Of a stretch of 64,000 bases of DNA, positions 36,151 through 44,779 are shown one piece after another. The stretch's first letter is position 1. Each line of letters opens with the position of its first letter. Both the position numbers and the translations under genes were made by a program. Where the stretch lies: the NCBI RefSeq assembly GCF_038007965.1, contig NZ_JBBOYD010000001.1, positions 2,830,501 to 2,894,500 of the forward strand, written 5' to 3'. Below the pieces are notes generated by a model, which searched no databases, was not told the origin of the DNA, and saw nothing but the letters and a program-made list of their open reading frames with translations. The stretch comes from Niallia sp. FSL W8-0635. GTDB taxonomy: Bacteria > Bacillota > Bacilli > Bacillales > Cytobacillaceae.

Positions 36151-36180
36151 TTTCGTTTATTTTCATTTATTTTCGTTTAT
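36151..36180. repeat. Three tandem 10-bp repeats upstream of rpiB (candidate DeoR operator)
   Basis: TTTCGTTTAT, TTTCATTTAT, TTTCGTTTAT in exact register, about 100 bp upstream of rpiB. The same decamer occurs twice before the dehydrogenase gene. Direct repeats spaced by one helical turn are typical of DeoR-family operators. Confidence 0.65.
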
Positions 36181-36196
36181 TTAGTTTTTATTACAC

Positions 36197-36238
36197 AAAA
36201 ATAGCGAGATACTTATTAAATATTCTCGCTATTAACCC
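36197..36238 (-). terminator. Terminator between the MFS gene and rpiB
   Basis: Minus strand AATAGCGAGA pairs with TCTCGCTATT over a 14-base loop, then TTTTG. It divides the cluster into an eltD-MFS unit and an rpiB-to-tal unit. Confidence 0.8.
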
Positions 36239-36242
36239 TTGT

Positions 36243-37523
36243 TTATCGCACAGTACTAGTATTTAGGTTGACATTTTCCTCTTCTATTCCCTGAACCTTT
36301 TGTTTTGGTAAATTAACAAACAACATCAAAAATGCACTAAATAAATATAATCCAGTATATATCCAAATAATTCCTACTGTACCAACGCTTGCAATAAATA
36401 GACCTACTAAAGCTGGACCTACAAATGTACTTAAACCAGCTCCAAGATTTAAAATAGACATTGCTGCCCCACGGCTTTCTGGTGCTAAAGAAGGAATTAA
36501 TGCAGATAAAGGAACATACGCAGCCAGACAAGCACCAAAACATATCCCTACCAAAGTTGTCGCAAAATAGTTTGCACCCATTATATGTGGAACATAGTAT
36601 AATAACGCTGTAAAAATTGCACAGCCAACTCCACCAAACCACATAACTGTATTTCTCCAGCCTAACTTATCTCCTACAATACCCCAAATAAGGTTAAAAA
36701 TTACATTACTAGACCAAAGAGCTCCATAAATTTGTAACCATTCTGTTCTTGTAAAACCAATTTCGATCATATAAGCAGGTAAAAATACGACAAATCCATA
36801 AGCACCTGCTGTATTAATTGTGCGAACAATTCCCCCTAACCCTACTTTTGGTTTTTCAAATGCAATGGTAATTCCTTTGGCGATATATTTGAACGCTTCG
36901 GCTTTCGTTTTAAATTTTGCATTAGATTTTTCACTATTACTGTCTTTATTAATAAAAATTGCTAAAACAGCTCCAATTACTACAAATATTAACGCACTCC
37001 ATAATGTTTTTATTTCTCCTAAAATAGGAAGAGCAAAGCTAGAATAATAAGCACCTAAAACATTTAAACCACCTGCAAAAGAAACCCAAAACCATCCGAC
37101 TGCTGTTCCTAGCTTTTCACTAGGAGCATAATAGGTTAACCAAACAAGAAACGAATAGGAGAATAGTGGATAGCCAAGCCCTCTAAGGGAATAGGTTGGA
37201 ATCATGACCGCTAAATTCATTGTTGGGATTCCAATAATTAAAAATACAAGTGTACCAATAATAAATAGAGTAAATCCTAATGCCATCGCCTTTCTCGGTC
37301 CCAGAATTTCTGCTAAAACTCCTGAAAGCCACGCTGCAATTGCAACAGCAAAACCATAAATACTGAAAAGCAGAGCAGATTGTTGAATAGAAAGCCCGTT
37401 ATCTGTTAAATAAGAGGATAACCAGCCCTGTTCAAGCCCATCTCCCATCATAAAAACTAATACACCTATATACCCCAAAGCCATTTTCTTATCCATGCCT
37501 AACTTGGATAACAATAAATTCAT
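36243..37523 (-). CDS. MFS transporter, probable polyol permease
   Basis: A 426-residue major facilitator with about 12 membrane helices, beginning MALGYIGVLVFMMGDGLEQGWLSSYL. The loop 2-3 motif appears as LAEILGPRKAMALG. The C-terminal tail is charged. It lies between the zinc dehydrogenase gene and the kinase/isomerase genes, and so is the best candidate for uptake of the cluster's substrate. Sequence alone does not tell which polyol; it resembles the RbtT/polyol permease type of MFS proteins only by context and general shape. Confidence 0.85.
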   Translation of the reverse strand: MNLLLSKLGMDKKMALGYIGVLVFMMGDGLEQGWLSSYLTDNGLSIQQSALLFSIYGFAVAIAAWLSGVLAEILGPRKAMALGFTLFIIGTLVFLIIGIPTMNLAVMIPTYSLRGLGYPLFSYSFLVWLTYYAPSEKLGTAVGWFWVSFAGGLNVLGAYYSSFALPILGEIKTLWSALIFVVIGAVLAIFINKDSNSEKSNAKFKTKAEAFKYIAKGITIAFEKPKVGLGGIVRTINTAGAYGFVVFLPAYMIEIGFTRTEWLQIYGALWSSNVIFNLIWGIVGDKLGWRNTVMWFGGVGCAIFTALLYYVPHIMGANYFATTLVGICFGACLAAYVPLSALIPSLAPESRGAAMSILNLGAGLSTFVGPALVGLFIASVGTVGIIWIYTGLYLFSAFLMLFVNLPKQKVQGIEEENVNLNTSTVR

Positions 37524-37607
37524 ACTTTCCCACCCACTTTAGTTGTATTTTTAACAAAAGCAGTTATTATGGATTCACCATAAATAACTGCTATAAAAAC
37601 TTTCTTA

Positions 37608-38729
37608 TTATGCTTGATAATTTGGAATTAGAATAACCTTTAATGATTCCTTACCATCTTTCACTAATTTAAAGCCCTTTTCAAAATCTTCTAGTGGAAG
37701 TTTGTGTGTGACAACCCCTTCTGTCGGTAAATCTCCATTCATAATACCTTCAATAACTAAAGGATAGCAGTATGGTCCTAAATGGGAGCCTAATACATCT
37801 AGTTCTTTTCTATCGCTAATAATACTCCAATCAACTGTTACCGGATCCTTAAAAACACTAAATTCAACAAATGTACCTAATTTACGAATTAATGTTAGCC
37901 CTTGTTCTACAGATTTTTGTGCTCCAGTTGCTTCAATATAAATATCGCAACCATACCCATCTGTCATCTCTTTAATAATTTTAGTTACATCATCTCTTAG
38001 TGGATTCAAAACAAGGTCTGCACCAAATTTTTTTGCAAGTTCTAGACGATCGTCGAATAAATCTAATACAATCAACTTTCCTGGACCCGATTTTTTAATC
38101 GCCCCAATCATACCAAGTCCTAACGTTCCCGCTCCAGCCAGAACAACGATATCACCAAGTTGAATTTTTGCACGTTGAACTGCATGGAAGGAACAAGCAT
38201 ATGGTTCTATTAAAATAGCTTTTTCAATTGGCAATTCTTCTGGAACATGATAGTTAATAGCTTCTTTTGTAAATTTCATATATTCTGCCATACCACCATT
38301 TACATTATTTTGAAAGCCATATAAATCATGTTTTTCACACATCCAATATTGACCACGCTTACAAAAACGACAATCCCAGCAAGGAACAATTTGTTCTGAG
38401 ATAACTCTATCTCCAACTTTGTATCCTTCTACTTTATTTCCTACCGCTACAATATTCCCAATAAATTCATGGCCAGGTATCATTGGCGCTTTTATGTAAG
38501 CAGGTTGCTTTTCATCTCCCCAGAAACTTGGTGCTCCATCATATGCTTTTGCATCTCCAGCACAAATTCCACAAGCTTCTACTTTAATTAATATTTCTTC
38601 ATCAGTAATCTCTGGAACAGCTACCTCTTCTAAACGATAATCACCAGGTTCATATGCCACAATAGCCTTCATTGTTTTTGGAATCACAACTTCTTGATGT
38701 CCTTCATTGATAACAGTGTTTGTATTCAT
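37608..38729 (-). CDS. eltD: Zinc alcohol dehydrogenase, erythritol/L-threitol dehydrogenase (EltD)-like
   Basis: A 373-residue medium-chain dehydrogenase. The catalytic zinc ligands are C in ACGICAGD and H in PGHEFIGN. The structural zinc site is a cysteine cluster CWDCRFCKRGQYWMC. The NAD motif is GAGTLGLG, followed by Asp in VLDLFDDR (NAD preference). Segments SEQIVPCW, HDLYGF and the TVDWSIISD-KELDVLG-HLGPYC stretch are, from memory, very close to mycobacterial EltD, which oxidises erythritol and L-threitol to erythrulose. The ATG follows AAAAGGAG. It is the first gene of the cluster, with a cre site and tandem operator-like repeats upstream. Confidence 0.85.
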   Translation of the reverse strand: MNTNTVINEGHQEVVIPKTMKAIVAYEPGDYRLEEVAVPEITDEEILIKVEACGICAGDAKAYDGAPSFWGDEKQPAYIKAPMIPGHEFIGNIVAVGNKVEGYKVGDRVISEQIVPCWDCRFCKRGQYWMCEKHDLYGFQNNVNGGMAEYMKFTKEAINYHVPEELPIEKAILIEPYACSFHAVQRAKIQLGDIVVLAGAGTLGLGMIGAIKKSGPGKLIVLDLFDDRLELAKKFGADLVLNPLRDDVTKIIKEMTDGYGCDIYIEATGAQKSVEQGLTLIRKLGTFVEFSVFKDPVTVDWSIISDRKELDVLGSHLGPYCYPLVIEGIMNGDLPTEGVVTHKLPLEDFEKGFKLVKDGKESLKVILIPNYQA

Positions 38730-38842
38730 TTTTTTAACTCCTTTTCGTTTTTTTGTATTTACTATTAAAATTACTTTTTTTAAACTAGTATCTACTACTT
38801 TAAATACTTACTAATTAAAATTAACTTTAACTTGATAAAATT

Positions 38843-38857
38843 AGACAACGCTTTCAT
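38843..38857 (-). promoter_or_regulatory. cre site (CcpA operator) upstream of eltD
   Basis: The minus strand reads ATGAAAGCGTTGTCT, which fits the consensus WTGNAANCGNWNNCW at every position. It lies about 115 bp upstream of eltD, where CcpA binding would give glucose repression. Confidence 0.75.
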
Positions 38858-39016
38858 TTTTGCATAATTTATGCATCCTGCTACTCACCACTCCTTATAG
38901 AATAGTCTTGAAAACATTTTCTACCGTTGATAAACTAACATTATGTTTTTCACATTTTCATTATATTCCCTTTGTTATCGTTTAGTCAATTTTTTCTTTT
39001 GATTTTTTTTAATTAT

Positions 39017-39036
39017 TTTCGTTTACTTTCGTTTGC
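39017..39036. repeat. Two tandem 10-bp repeats upstream of eltD and the DeoR gene
   Basis: TTTCGTTTAC and TTTCGTTTGC in tandem register. They share the TTTCGTTT core with the triple repeat before rpiB, so both look like sites for the same DeoR-family protein. Confidence 0.65.
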
Positions 39037-39156
39037 AAGCTAATGCATTTACATTTTTTTAAATTAATGATGTAATAGTATTAATAGTTTTTAAAGTATC
39101 CAAACATTTTGCGTATTAATATAGATCTAATACATATAGGAATATAGGTGATGTAA

Positions 39157-39954
39157 TTGAAAGAAAAAAAATTCGCGTCAGAACGAAGACAAATCATTTT
39201 GAAAAAATTACAAGAAGATCAAAGAATCATAATTAAAGACCTTTCTAAAGAGATCAGCGTGTCAGAAGCAACTCTTCGAACTGACCTTACAAAGATGGAA
39301 GAAGAGGGATTATTAAAACGAACACATGGGGGAGCAATTTTAGCTAATTCTGATACAGATAAAGAATTTAGCTTTTTCACACGAGAAGGTAAAAACAAAA
39401 AAGAAAAATTAAGTATCGCAAAAAAAGCTAGTGAACTTATTTCAGACGGTCAATGCCTTATGTTTGATTCTAGTTCAACTGCACTTGAGCTTGCGCGGTT
39501 GCTAAATGACTTGCCTTATCGATTAACCGTCGTTACAAGTGGAATCAATACTGCTCTTGAACTACGTGACCATCCAAGCATTACTGTGATTCTACTTGGT
39601 GGCATTGTAAAAAAAGGCTCCTTTTCTCTCGAAGGCAGTTTAGGAATCAATATTTTAAACAACATTAATATTGATATTATGTTTGCTTCTGCAAACGGAT
39701 TCTCTTTTGAAGCTGGACTCACAGATTTTAGTGTATACGAAGTTGAATTAAAAAAAGCAATGGTAGAAGCTTCTAATAAAGTTATTGCATTATTAGATCA
39801 TACAAAAATTAATAAAAATTCTATTGCAACTTTTGCAAAAACCGAAGAAATTGATATGATTATTACTAATTATCATGCCTCAATGGGTTTTAAAGAAAAA
39901 GCACAAAAACATAAAATTGATGTTATTCTTGCAGAAACAAATAATAGACAATAG
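39157..39954 (+). CDS. DeoR-family transcriptional regulator
   Basis: A 265-residue repressor. The N-terminal winged helix (about 5-60) reads ERRQIILKKLQEDQRIIIKDLSKEISVSEATLRTDLTKMEEEGLLKRTHGGAI with the diagnostic R-DL-LE-like pattern. The C-terminal sugar-phosphate-sensing domain (about 75-255) contains DGQCLMFDSSSTALELAR, VVTSGINTA and ALLDHTKI. It is divergent from eltD. Members usually respond to a phosphorylated sugar; here erythrulose 4-phosphate or a related tetrose phosphate is the likely inducer. It starts at TTG 9 bp after AGGTG. A terminator follows. Confidence 0.92.
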   Translation: MKEKKFASERRQIILKKLQEDQRIIIKDLSKEISVSEATLRTDLTKMEEEGLLKRTHGGAILANSDTDKEFSFFTREGKNKKEKLSIAKKASELISDGQCLMFDSSSTALELARLLNDLPYRLTVVTSGINTALELRDHPSITVILLGGIVKKGSFSLEGSLGINILNNINIDIMFASANGFSFEAGLTDFSVYEVELKKAMVEASNKVIALLDHTKINKNSIATFAKTEEIDMIITNYHASMGFKEKAQKHKIDVILAETNNRQ

Positions 39955-39986
39955 TAATATTCTATCTAAACAAAAATGTTCCAAAC

Positions 39987-40031
39987 TAAAAAGTACCCCA
40001 TAAATTTTATTATGAGGTACTTTTTTCATAC
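39987..40031 (+). terminator. Terminator after the DeoR gene
   Basis: AAAAAGTACC-CATAA pairs with TTATG-GGTACTTTTT around a short A/T loop, with a T run. Confidence 0.85.
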
Positions 40032-40146
40032 TACAACCGCTATATAAAGTTACATTCAACTTTTTCTACAGAATATAGGACTATTTAGTTTTATCTAACA
40101 GCACACTTTATTACAGTATATATCGAGTAAATAAATGCAAATAAAT

Positions 40147-40908
40147 TTATATTAATTCCCTCAATCGTTTCATCGCAGAATGAACCGTAAGTCGATGATA
40201 AGAGATCAATTGATTCCTATAAACCACTCCATAAACGCCATATGGAGTAGGAGAAAGCTTTAATAATTCTTCTCGTGTTTGTAGATGTTGGATTTCTGCC
40301 TTTATATCTAGCTTTGTTGCAGCTTCTATTACATTATCAATTGCTATATCTATATAAGGGCATTGTGCTGTTCGAAGAATGGTTAATTGGTCGTTATAAC
40401 GAGTTAGCCGTTCTTGCCAATCATTAGGAAAATACGGATTTGGCACATCATCCATTTTATAGACTAATAACTCAAATCCATATGGTGCATGCTCTACTTC
40501 AACAAAGTCGTTTTTTATAAAAACTTCTTTGCTTGGTGTCCAAGAGGTTGTTGGATTTGTTATAACAATAACACCATTCTTCTTATGATCTTTAGCATCT
40601 TGAATAACCTTTTTAATTAGTTGAGTGGCATATCCTTTCCCAGTTATATTAACCCATAGGCAATGGATGACGTAGTAATTTTCCCCATATATTACTCTTG
40701 AGGAATATTCTATTGGCGTATATTCAATAAAACCAGCCAGCTTTTCATGCTCTAACAGTTGAATATATTTTAATCCTTGTCCAAATTGGTCTATTAACCA
40801 ACCTTTTTTCCCTTGATAACCTGTAGACTTCGGTTTGCTTCTTAAACAATAACAGCCCTTTTCATCGATATTTTCTGTTGATAATTCGATAAACTCTATT
40901 TTATCCAA
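40147..40908 (-). CDS. GNAT acetyltransferase with C-terminal YoaP domain
   Basis: A 253-residue two-domain protein. The N-terminal GNAT domain (about 1-150) has the acetyl-CoA motif NITGKGYATQLIKKVIQDAKDH. The C-terminal half includes LRTAQCPYIDIAIDNVIEAA, then SPTPYGVYGVVYRNQLISYH, the YoaP-like thioredoxin-fold region with a single cysteine (QCPY). TTG is chosen because AGGAAGGAG lies 7 bp upstream. The function is unknown. Confidence 0.78.
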   Translation of the reverse strand: MDKIEFIELSTENIDEKGCYCLRSKPKSTGYQGKKGWLIDQFGQGLKYIQLLEHEKLAGFIEYTPIEYSSRVIYGENYYVIHCLWVNITGKGYATQLIKKVIQDAKDHKKNGVIVITNPTTSWTPSKEVFIKNDFVEVEHAPYGFELLVYKMDDVPNPYFPNDWQERLTRYNDQLTILRTAQCPYIDIAIDNVIEAATKLDIKAEIQHLQTREELLKLSPTPYGVYGVVYRNQLISYHRLTVHSAMKRLRELI

Positions 40909-40996
40909 CTGTTTTCTCCTTCCTATTATTCCAATTTGTTTTAATTTCACTTGAATATATCGAACATCGAGTTCCCTAATGTATTATTTCTCCTGG

Positions 40997-41464
40997 TTAT
41001 GTAATGATTGGAACCTCTTTTTTAGATAATAAATCCTCGAAAATCATTCGATGGTCTTTAAATAATGGTTCGGGTAAATGGTCCAGTTCAAAAAATTTAT
41101 TAGACAGTGATTCTTCGTTTCTCGAAACTAATTCCCCTGTGAAATCTTTACAAATAAAAACTACTTGTACCATGGAGACCTGATCTCCATTAGAAAAAGT
41201 CTTATCATATTGAGGTCCTGAATAAAGGGCAAATAATTCCAAGCTACCTAGTTTTAACCCCGTTTCTTCAAATACCTCTCTTCTTGCAGTATCTTGAATT
41301 GTTTCTCCAAGCTCCATAAAACCGCCAGCAATCCCCCACTCGCCATTATCAGAACGCTTTTGTAAAAGAATTCTATTTTCGTTATCAAAAACAATCGAAC
41401 CTGCAACCACCATAATTATTTTCTCTTGACCAACCATTGATCTTATATGCTGAATATAATCCAT
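40997..41464 (-). CDS. Nudix hydrolase
   Basis: A 155-residue Nudix protein. The box GGFMELGETIQDTARRE plus VFEETGL is complete. The N-terminal extension MDYIQHIRSMVGQEKIIMVVAGSIVFD and the segment LYSGPQYDKTFSNGDQVSMVQVVF are common in Bacillus Nudix proteins of the ADP-ribose or nucleotide-sugar type. It overlaps no neighbour but lies 18 bp behind the amidohydrolase gene, so co-transcription is likely. The substrate is unknown. Confidence 0.86.
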   Translation of the reverse strand: MDYIQHIRSMVGQEKIIMVVAGSIVFDNENRILLQKRSDNGEWGIAGGFMELGETIQDTARREVFEETGLKLGSLELFALYSGPQYDKTFSNGDQVSMVQVVFICKDFTGELVSRNEESLSNKFFELDHLPEPLFKDHRMIFEDLLSKKEVPIIT

Positions 41465-41482
41465 ACAAAGCCTCCATCTTTT

Positions 41483-42223
41483 TTATTTAAAATACCAATC
41501 CATTGCATTTTGATATAGTACTAAATGTGCTTCTTCTCTTATAGCATTCAAAATGATGTCTATATCAGATACTTGAAAAGGCCGCTTCGCTCTCGTGGAA
41601 GGTAAATCTGTTCCAAACATTAAAGCCGTTGGATTTACTTCATGTATTTTTTTGATAGCATTACATGGATCAAAATCAATTCTCCCAAAACCAGTTGCCT
41701 TTACCTTTACTCCTTTTTCAACCAAATATAGTAGATTTGAAAAACCAGTTTGAGATAATCCTAGATGATCAATAGAAACAGCAGGAAGTTTTTCTATTAA
41801 TGTAGCATGATCTTCTAAATCATTAGAATCCATATATATTTCTGAATGCCAACCAACTAATTCAAATACTCTTCTTGCTAGATACTCCATTTGTGAAATT
41901 TCGGCAAAGCCACCACGTTTTAAATTAAATCGAATAGCTTTCACACCAACTTCATTTAATTGAATAATTTCTTCATCTGAGACACTAGCAGGTAGTTGTG
42001 TTACACCTACAAAATTACTGCCTAAATTTTTTAATGCTTGAACTAAATAAGATTGGTCAAAGCCTTGGAATGATCCTGAAACAATTGCACCACCTACTAT
42101 ATTTAAATTTTTTATAGCATTTAAATAGTCATCTGAAGTAAATGTATTTGGTATATAGCCTTGATTTTCAATCAACGGGAAATGATTATCTATAATATGA
42201 AAATGCGAATCAAAGATTTTCAT
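41483..42223 (-). CDS. Amidohydrolase-superfamily metal-dependent hydrolase
   Basis: A 246-residue TIM-barrel protein of the amidohydrolase 2 group. It has the HxH motif in FDSHFHIID, His in VSIDHLGLS and the Asp/Thr segment LMFGTDLPSTRAKRPF near the C terminus. Such enzymes hydrolyse lactones or decarboxylate aromatic/keto acids. It lies between histidine phosphatase and Nudix genes in the same direction. The natural substrate is unknown. Confidence 0.84.
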   Translation of the reverse strand: MKIFDSHFHIIDNHFPLIENQGYIPNTFTSDDYLNAIKNLNIVGGAIVSGSFQGFDQSYLVQALKNLGSNFVGVTQLPASVSDEEIIQLNEVGVKAIRFNLKRGGFAEISQMEYLARRVFELVGWHSEIYMDSNDLEDHATLIEKLPAVSIDHLGLSQTGFSNLLYLVEKGVKVKATGFGRIDFDPCNAIKKIHEVNPTALMFGTDLPSTRAKRPFQVSDIDIILNAIREEAHLVLYQNAMDWYFK

Positions 42224-42243
42224 TTTATGTACACTCCTATGAA

Positions 42244-42858
42244 TTATTTATCCTGCCTATGCATTAAATCGCCTTCTAATACAATCTGAGCTGTATCATT
42301 AACCATTTCTACAACAGTGAGACTAGTATCATAAATAAAAGGAGGTTCCCAAATTTTCTCGATTGGCAAGTCTTTAAAAATAGCCAGTAGTACTTTTATC
42401 ACTACTGAATGAGTAACAAGGAGGATATTACCGGATGAATACTTGTCTCGTATTTTTTTCAATGCTTTAGATATTCTGTTTTTCACTTTAAAAAAATCTT
42501 CTCCATCAATGGATTTATACAGATGAGGAGCATTCCAAAAGAAGTCGAATTGTTCTGGATAATTATCTTTTAAATTAGCTAATGTTTCTCCTTCCCATAT
42601 GCCCATATTGATTTCTTTTAAATAATCATCTAAAATAAGCGGAATCTTTCTATCCCCTTTAATTAGATTCGCTGTTTTGACGGTTCTTTGACTTGGGCTC
42701 GTATAAATAGCCTCAAACTCAATCTCTTTCAATCTATCTCCTAATAATATCGCATTTTCCACTCCCTTTTCCGTTAACGCTGAATCACTCCATCCTTGCA
42801 TCCTTTTTTCTGTATTCCATTTTGTTTCTCCATGTCTTGTTATGTAGAGAGTAAGCAT
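42244..42858 (-). CDS. Histidine phosphatase (PhoE/GpmB-like)
   Basis: A 204-residue phosphoglycerate-mutase-like phosphatase. The first catalytic motif is YITRHGETKWNTEKRMQGW, SPSQRTVKTA follows, the acid is in EINMGIWEGE, and the second histidine is in LLVTHSVVIKVLL. Members include broad phosphatases and phosphoserine phosphatases. It is the first gene of a three-gene run with the amidohydrolase and Nudix genes. It differs clearly from the 191-residue family member near 24 kb. Confidence 0.88.
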   Translation of the reverse strand: MLTLYITRHGETKWNTEKRMQGWSDSALTEKGVENAILLGDRLKEIEFEAIYTSPSQRTVKTANLIKGDRKIPLILDDYLKEINMGIWEGETLANLKDNYPEQFDFFWNAPHLYKSIDGEDFFKVKNRISKALKKIRDKYSSGNILLVTHSVVIKVLLAIFKDLPIEKIWEPPFIYDTSLTVVEMVNDTAQIVLEGDLMHRQDK

Positions 42859-42976
42859 TTTTAGATTCTCCTAACTCTAATAGAAATAACGTTGGTTACT
42901 TTTTACAATAAATTTGTATTATTATCATATGTCCGATATAATATTACCATGAAATTCTATTTAAAGGGGTGGGGAA

Positions 42977-43312
42977 ATGTATTGGGTAAGTCTACCTACT
43001 TGGTTTTGGATCGTTTATCATGCATTCTTATTAGTCATTGCAATTTCAACAATATTCAGTATTTTCAAAGGTAAACAAAAGCTCTTCTCCTCATTAAGCC
43101 TTATTTTAACTTTAATTATTCCGATAATCGTCATTATTAATAGTATCGAAAGAGATATTAATCAGAATGAGTGGGAACATTTAATTCTCCATTTACAACA
43201 TGGAGAACTTTGGACGATTTTTGCTATTTTTGGTCATTTATTTATCCTAGTGTGGTTCATTTGGTTTCTGAAAATGATGATCACTAGGAATCCAAAGACT
43301 ATTGCAAATTAA
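42977..43312 (+). CDS. Small membrane protein of unknown function
   Basis: A 111-residue protein with three predicted membrane helices: about 9-28 (WFWIVYHAFLLVIAISTIF), 37-55 (SSLSLILTLIIPIIVIINS) and 78-100 (LWTIFAIFGHLFILVWFIWFL). AAGGGGTGGGG precedes the ATG. It stands alone, divergent from the histidine phosphatase gene. No family is recognised. Confidence 0.6.
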   Translation: MYWVSLPTWFWIVYHAFLLVIAISTIFSIFKGKQKLFSSLSLILTLIIPIIVIINSIERDINQNEWEHLILHLQHGELWTIFAIFGHLFILVWFIWFLKMMITRNPKTIAN

Positions 43313-43460
43313 CTAATAAGACAGGGACTTTTTTGAAATCCTTTTTTTATATACTTCCTAAATATTCCTGTTCACTACTACTTTAACAAATTTCTCCCAT
43401 TTATATAAAGAAAAATCAATGCTATTCTATAAATAAGTTAACTTTCAAGAGGTGAAATCA

Positions 43461-44342
43461 TTGAAAATATTAAATTTCGGTTCTTTAAATATCGATAAAG
43501 TTTATACTGTTCCTCACTTCGTTTCTGCGGGAGAAACATTATCTTCTACCAATTATGAAGAATTTCCTGGAGGAAAAGGGTTAAATCAGTCGATCGCTCT
43601 TGCAAAAGCCGGAGCAGAAGTATTCCATTCCGGGAAAATTAGCACTGACGGTCTTTTCCTAAAAGACATTTTATCTGAATCAAATGTAAATACGGATTGG
43701 ATTGACGAAAATGGAAGCACGACAGGTCATGCCATCATACAAGTGTCTTCCAATGGGGAAAATTGCATTCTTTTATTTGGTGGAGCAAATAAAGAAATAA
43801 CGATAGAGCAAATTAATCACGTTCTTGCAAATTTTTCAACGAAAGATATTCTCCTATTGCAAAACGAAATTAACCATTTAGAATACATAGTGGAAACAGC
43901 ACATAAAAGTGGCATAAAAATTGTACTTAACCCTTCCCCAATTGATGAGAGTTTGACAACATTAGATTATTCTAAAATAGATTACTTAATTTTAAATGAA
44001 ATTGAAGCAAAATCTATTACAGGTGAAGATTCAATGGAGAAGATTTTTCAACAGCTTCTATCCTTGAACAATCAAATGAAAATTGTTTTAACATTAGGTA
44101 CACAAGGAGTCATTTATAAAGATAATTCACAAGAGTTTAGTCAAGCTGTCTATAAAGTCAATACGGTTGATACCACCGCAGCTGGAGACACATTTTTAGG
44201 ATATTTCTTAAGCCAGATTTCTCAGCATGCCGACATAAAGAAAGCTCTTCAAATCGCTTCAAAAGCAGCATCTATTGCTGTAACACGTAAAGGTGCCGCT
44301 TCCTCCATCCCTACTTTGAAGGAAGTTATGGAATCTATTTAA
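43461..44342 (+). CDS. PfkB-family sugar kinase (ribokinase-like)
   Basis: A 293-residue ribokinase-type kinase. N-terminal signature FPGGKGLNQSIALAKAGAEV, ATP-binding KIVLTLGTQGVIY, and the catalytic DTTAAGDTFLGYF with the GAGD-like AAGD motif are visible. Both PfkB signatures are thus present. TTG is used because AAGAGGTG lies 6 bp upstream; a GTG falls within that site. It stands alone, without a transporter. Ribose is the likely substrate by length and similarity, but a nucleoside or other pentose is possible. Confidence 0.87.
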   Translation: MKILNFGSLNIDKVYTVPHFVSAGETLSSTNYEEFPGGKGLNQSIALAKAGAEVFHSGKISTDGLFLKDILSESNVNTDWIDENGSTTGHAIIQVSSNGENCILLFGGANKEITIEQINHVLANFSTKDILLLQNEINHLEYIVETAHKSGIKIVLNPSPIDESLTTLDYSKIDYLILNEIEAKSITGEDSMEKIFQQLLSLNNQMKIVLTLGTQGVIYKDNSQEFSQAVYKVNTVDTTAAGDTFLGYFLSQISQHADIKKALQIASKAASIAVTRKGAASSIPTLKEVMESI

Positions 44343-44427
44343 ATATATTTAGACTTATCAAGGGAGAATCTTCAGGACGACAACGAATGAGATTACCTAG
44401 CAAAAAAATACATAATCCACTCTGATC

Positions 44428-44779
44428 TTATATCCCATAGTGAATCATGTATTTTTTTGCTTCCTGTGCTTCTTTTATTTTTATAGCTAGATCGATAAGT
44501 TCCTCCGATTTTCTTCTTGTTATATTATTCAAGACGATATCTAAAAATATTGGTAACGACTCAGGTGGAATGAGCGTTATTCCGTAGTATGCTAAACCAT
44601 TAGCAGGTCTTTCATATGTATGGAAATATGTTTTCATCATCGCTAATTGTTTTATCATCTCTTGTATAAAATCATCATTTACTGTTACACAATCATAAAG
44701 ATCAGGTGTGTATTGATTGTATACTTGCTGTTTATTAAAATTTTCAATGATACCAAATTCATGGAAAATATGCCTTCAT
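44428..44779 (-). pseudogene. Small protein of unknown family, apparently frameshifted near its N terminus
   Basis: A 76-codon frame (MIKQLAMMKTYFHTYERPAN...) remains open for about 45 codons upstream but has no start there. If one T is removed from TTTT (minus strand) at 44765-44768, an ATG at 44777-44779 joins that frame and gives a 116-residue protein beginning MKAYFHEFGIIENFNKQQ. The upstream stretch looks coding (NQYTPDLYDCVTVNDDFIQE). The ribosome site is weak, so this is less certain than the other broken genes. No family recognised. Confidence 0.45.

Larger units (their letters stand above)
38730..39156. promoter_or_regulatory. Divergent control region between eltD and the DeoR gene
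   Basis: This 427-bp A/T-rich region carries a cre site (38843-38857), a related single decamer TTATCGTTTA near 38975, and two tandem decamers (39017-39036). The promoters of both divergent genes must lie here. No perfect -35/-10 pair was identified. Confidence 0.6.

Noticed and set aside
36141..36180. Tandem repeats considered as a CRISPR array or satellite
   Set aside because: Only three 10-bp units without spacers, located in a promoter; they fit an operator better.
36337..36642. Cys- and Trp-rich frame inside the MFS gene
   Set aside because: Same strand, other frame of a clear transporter; composition is unlike any known protein.
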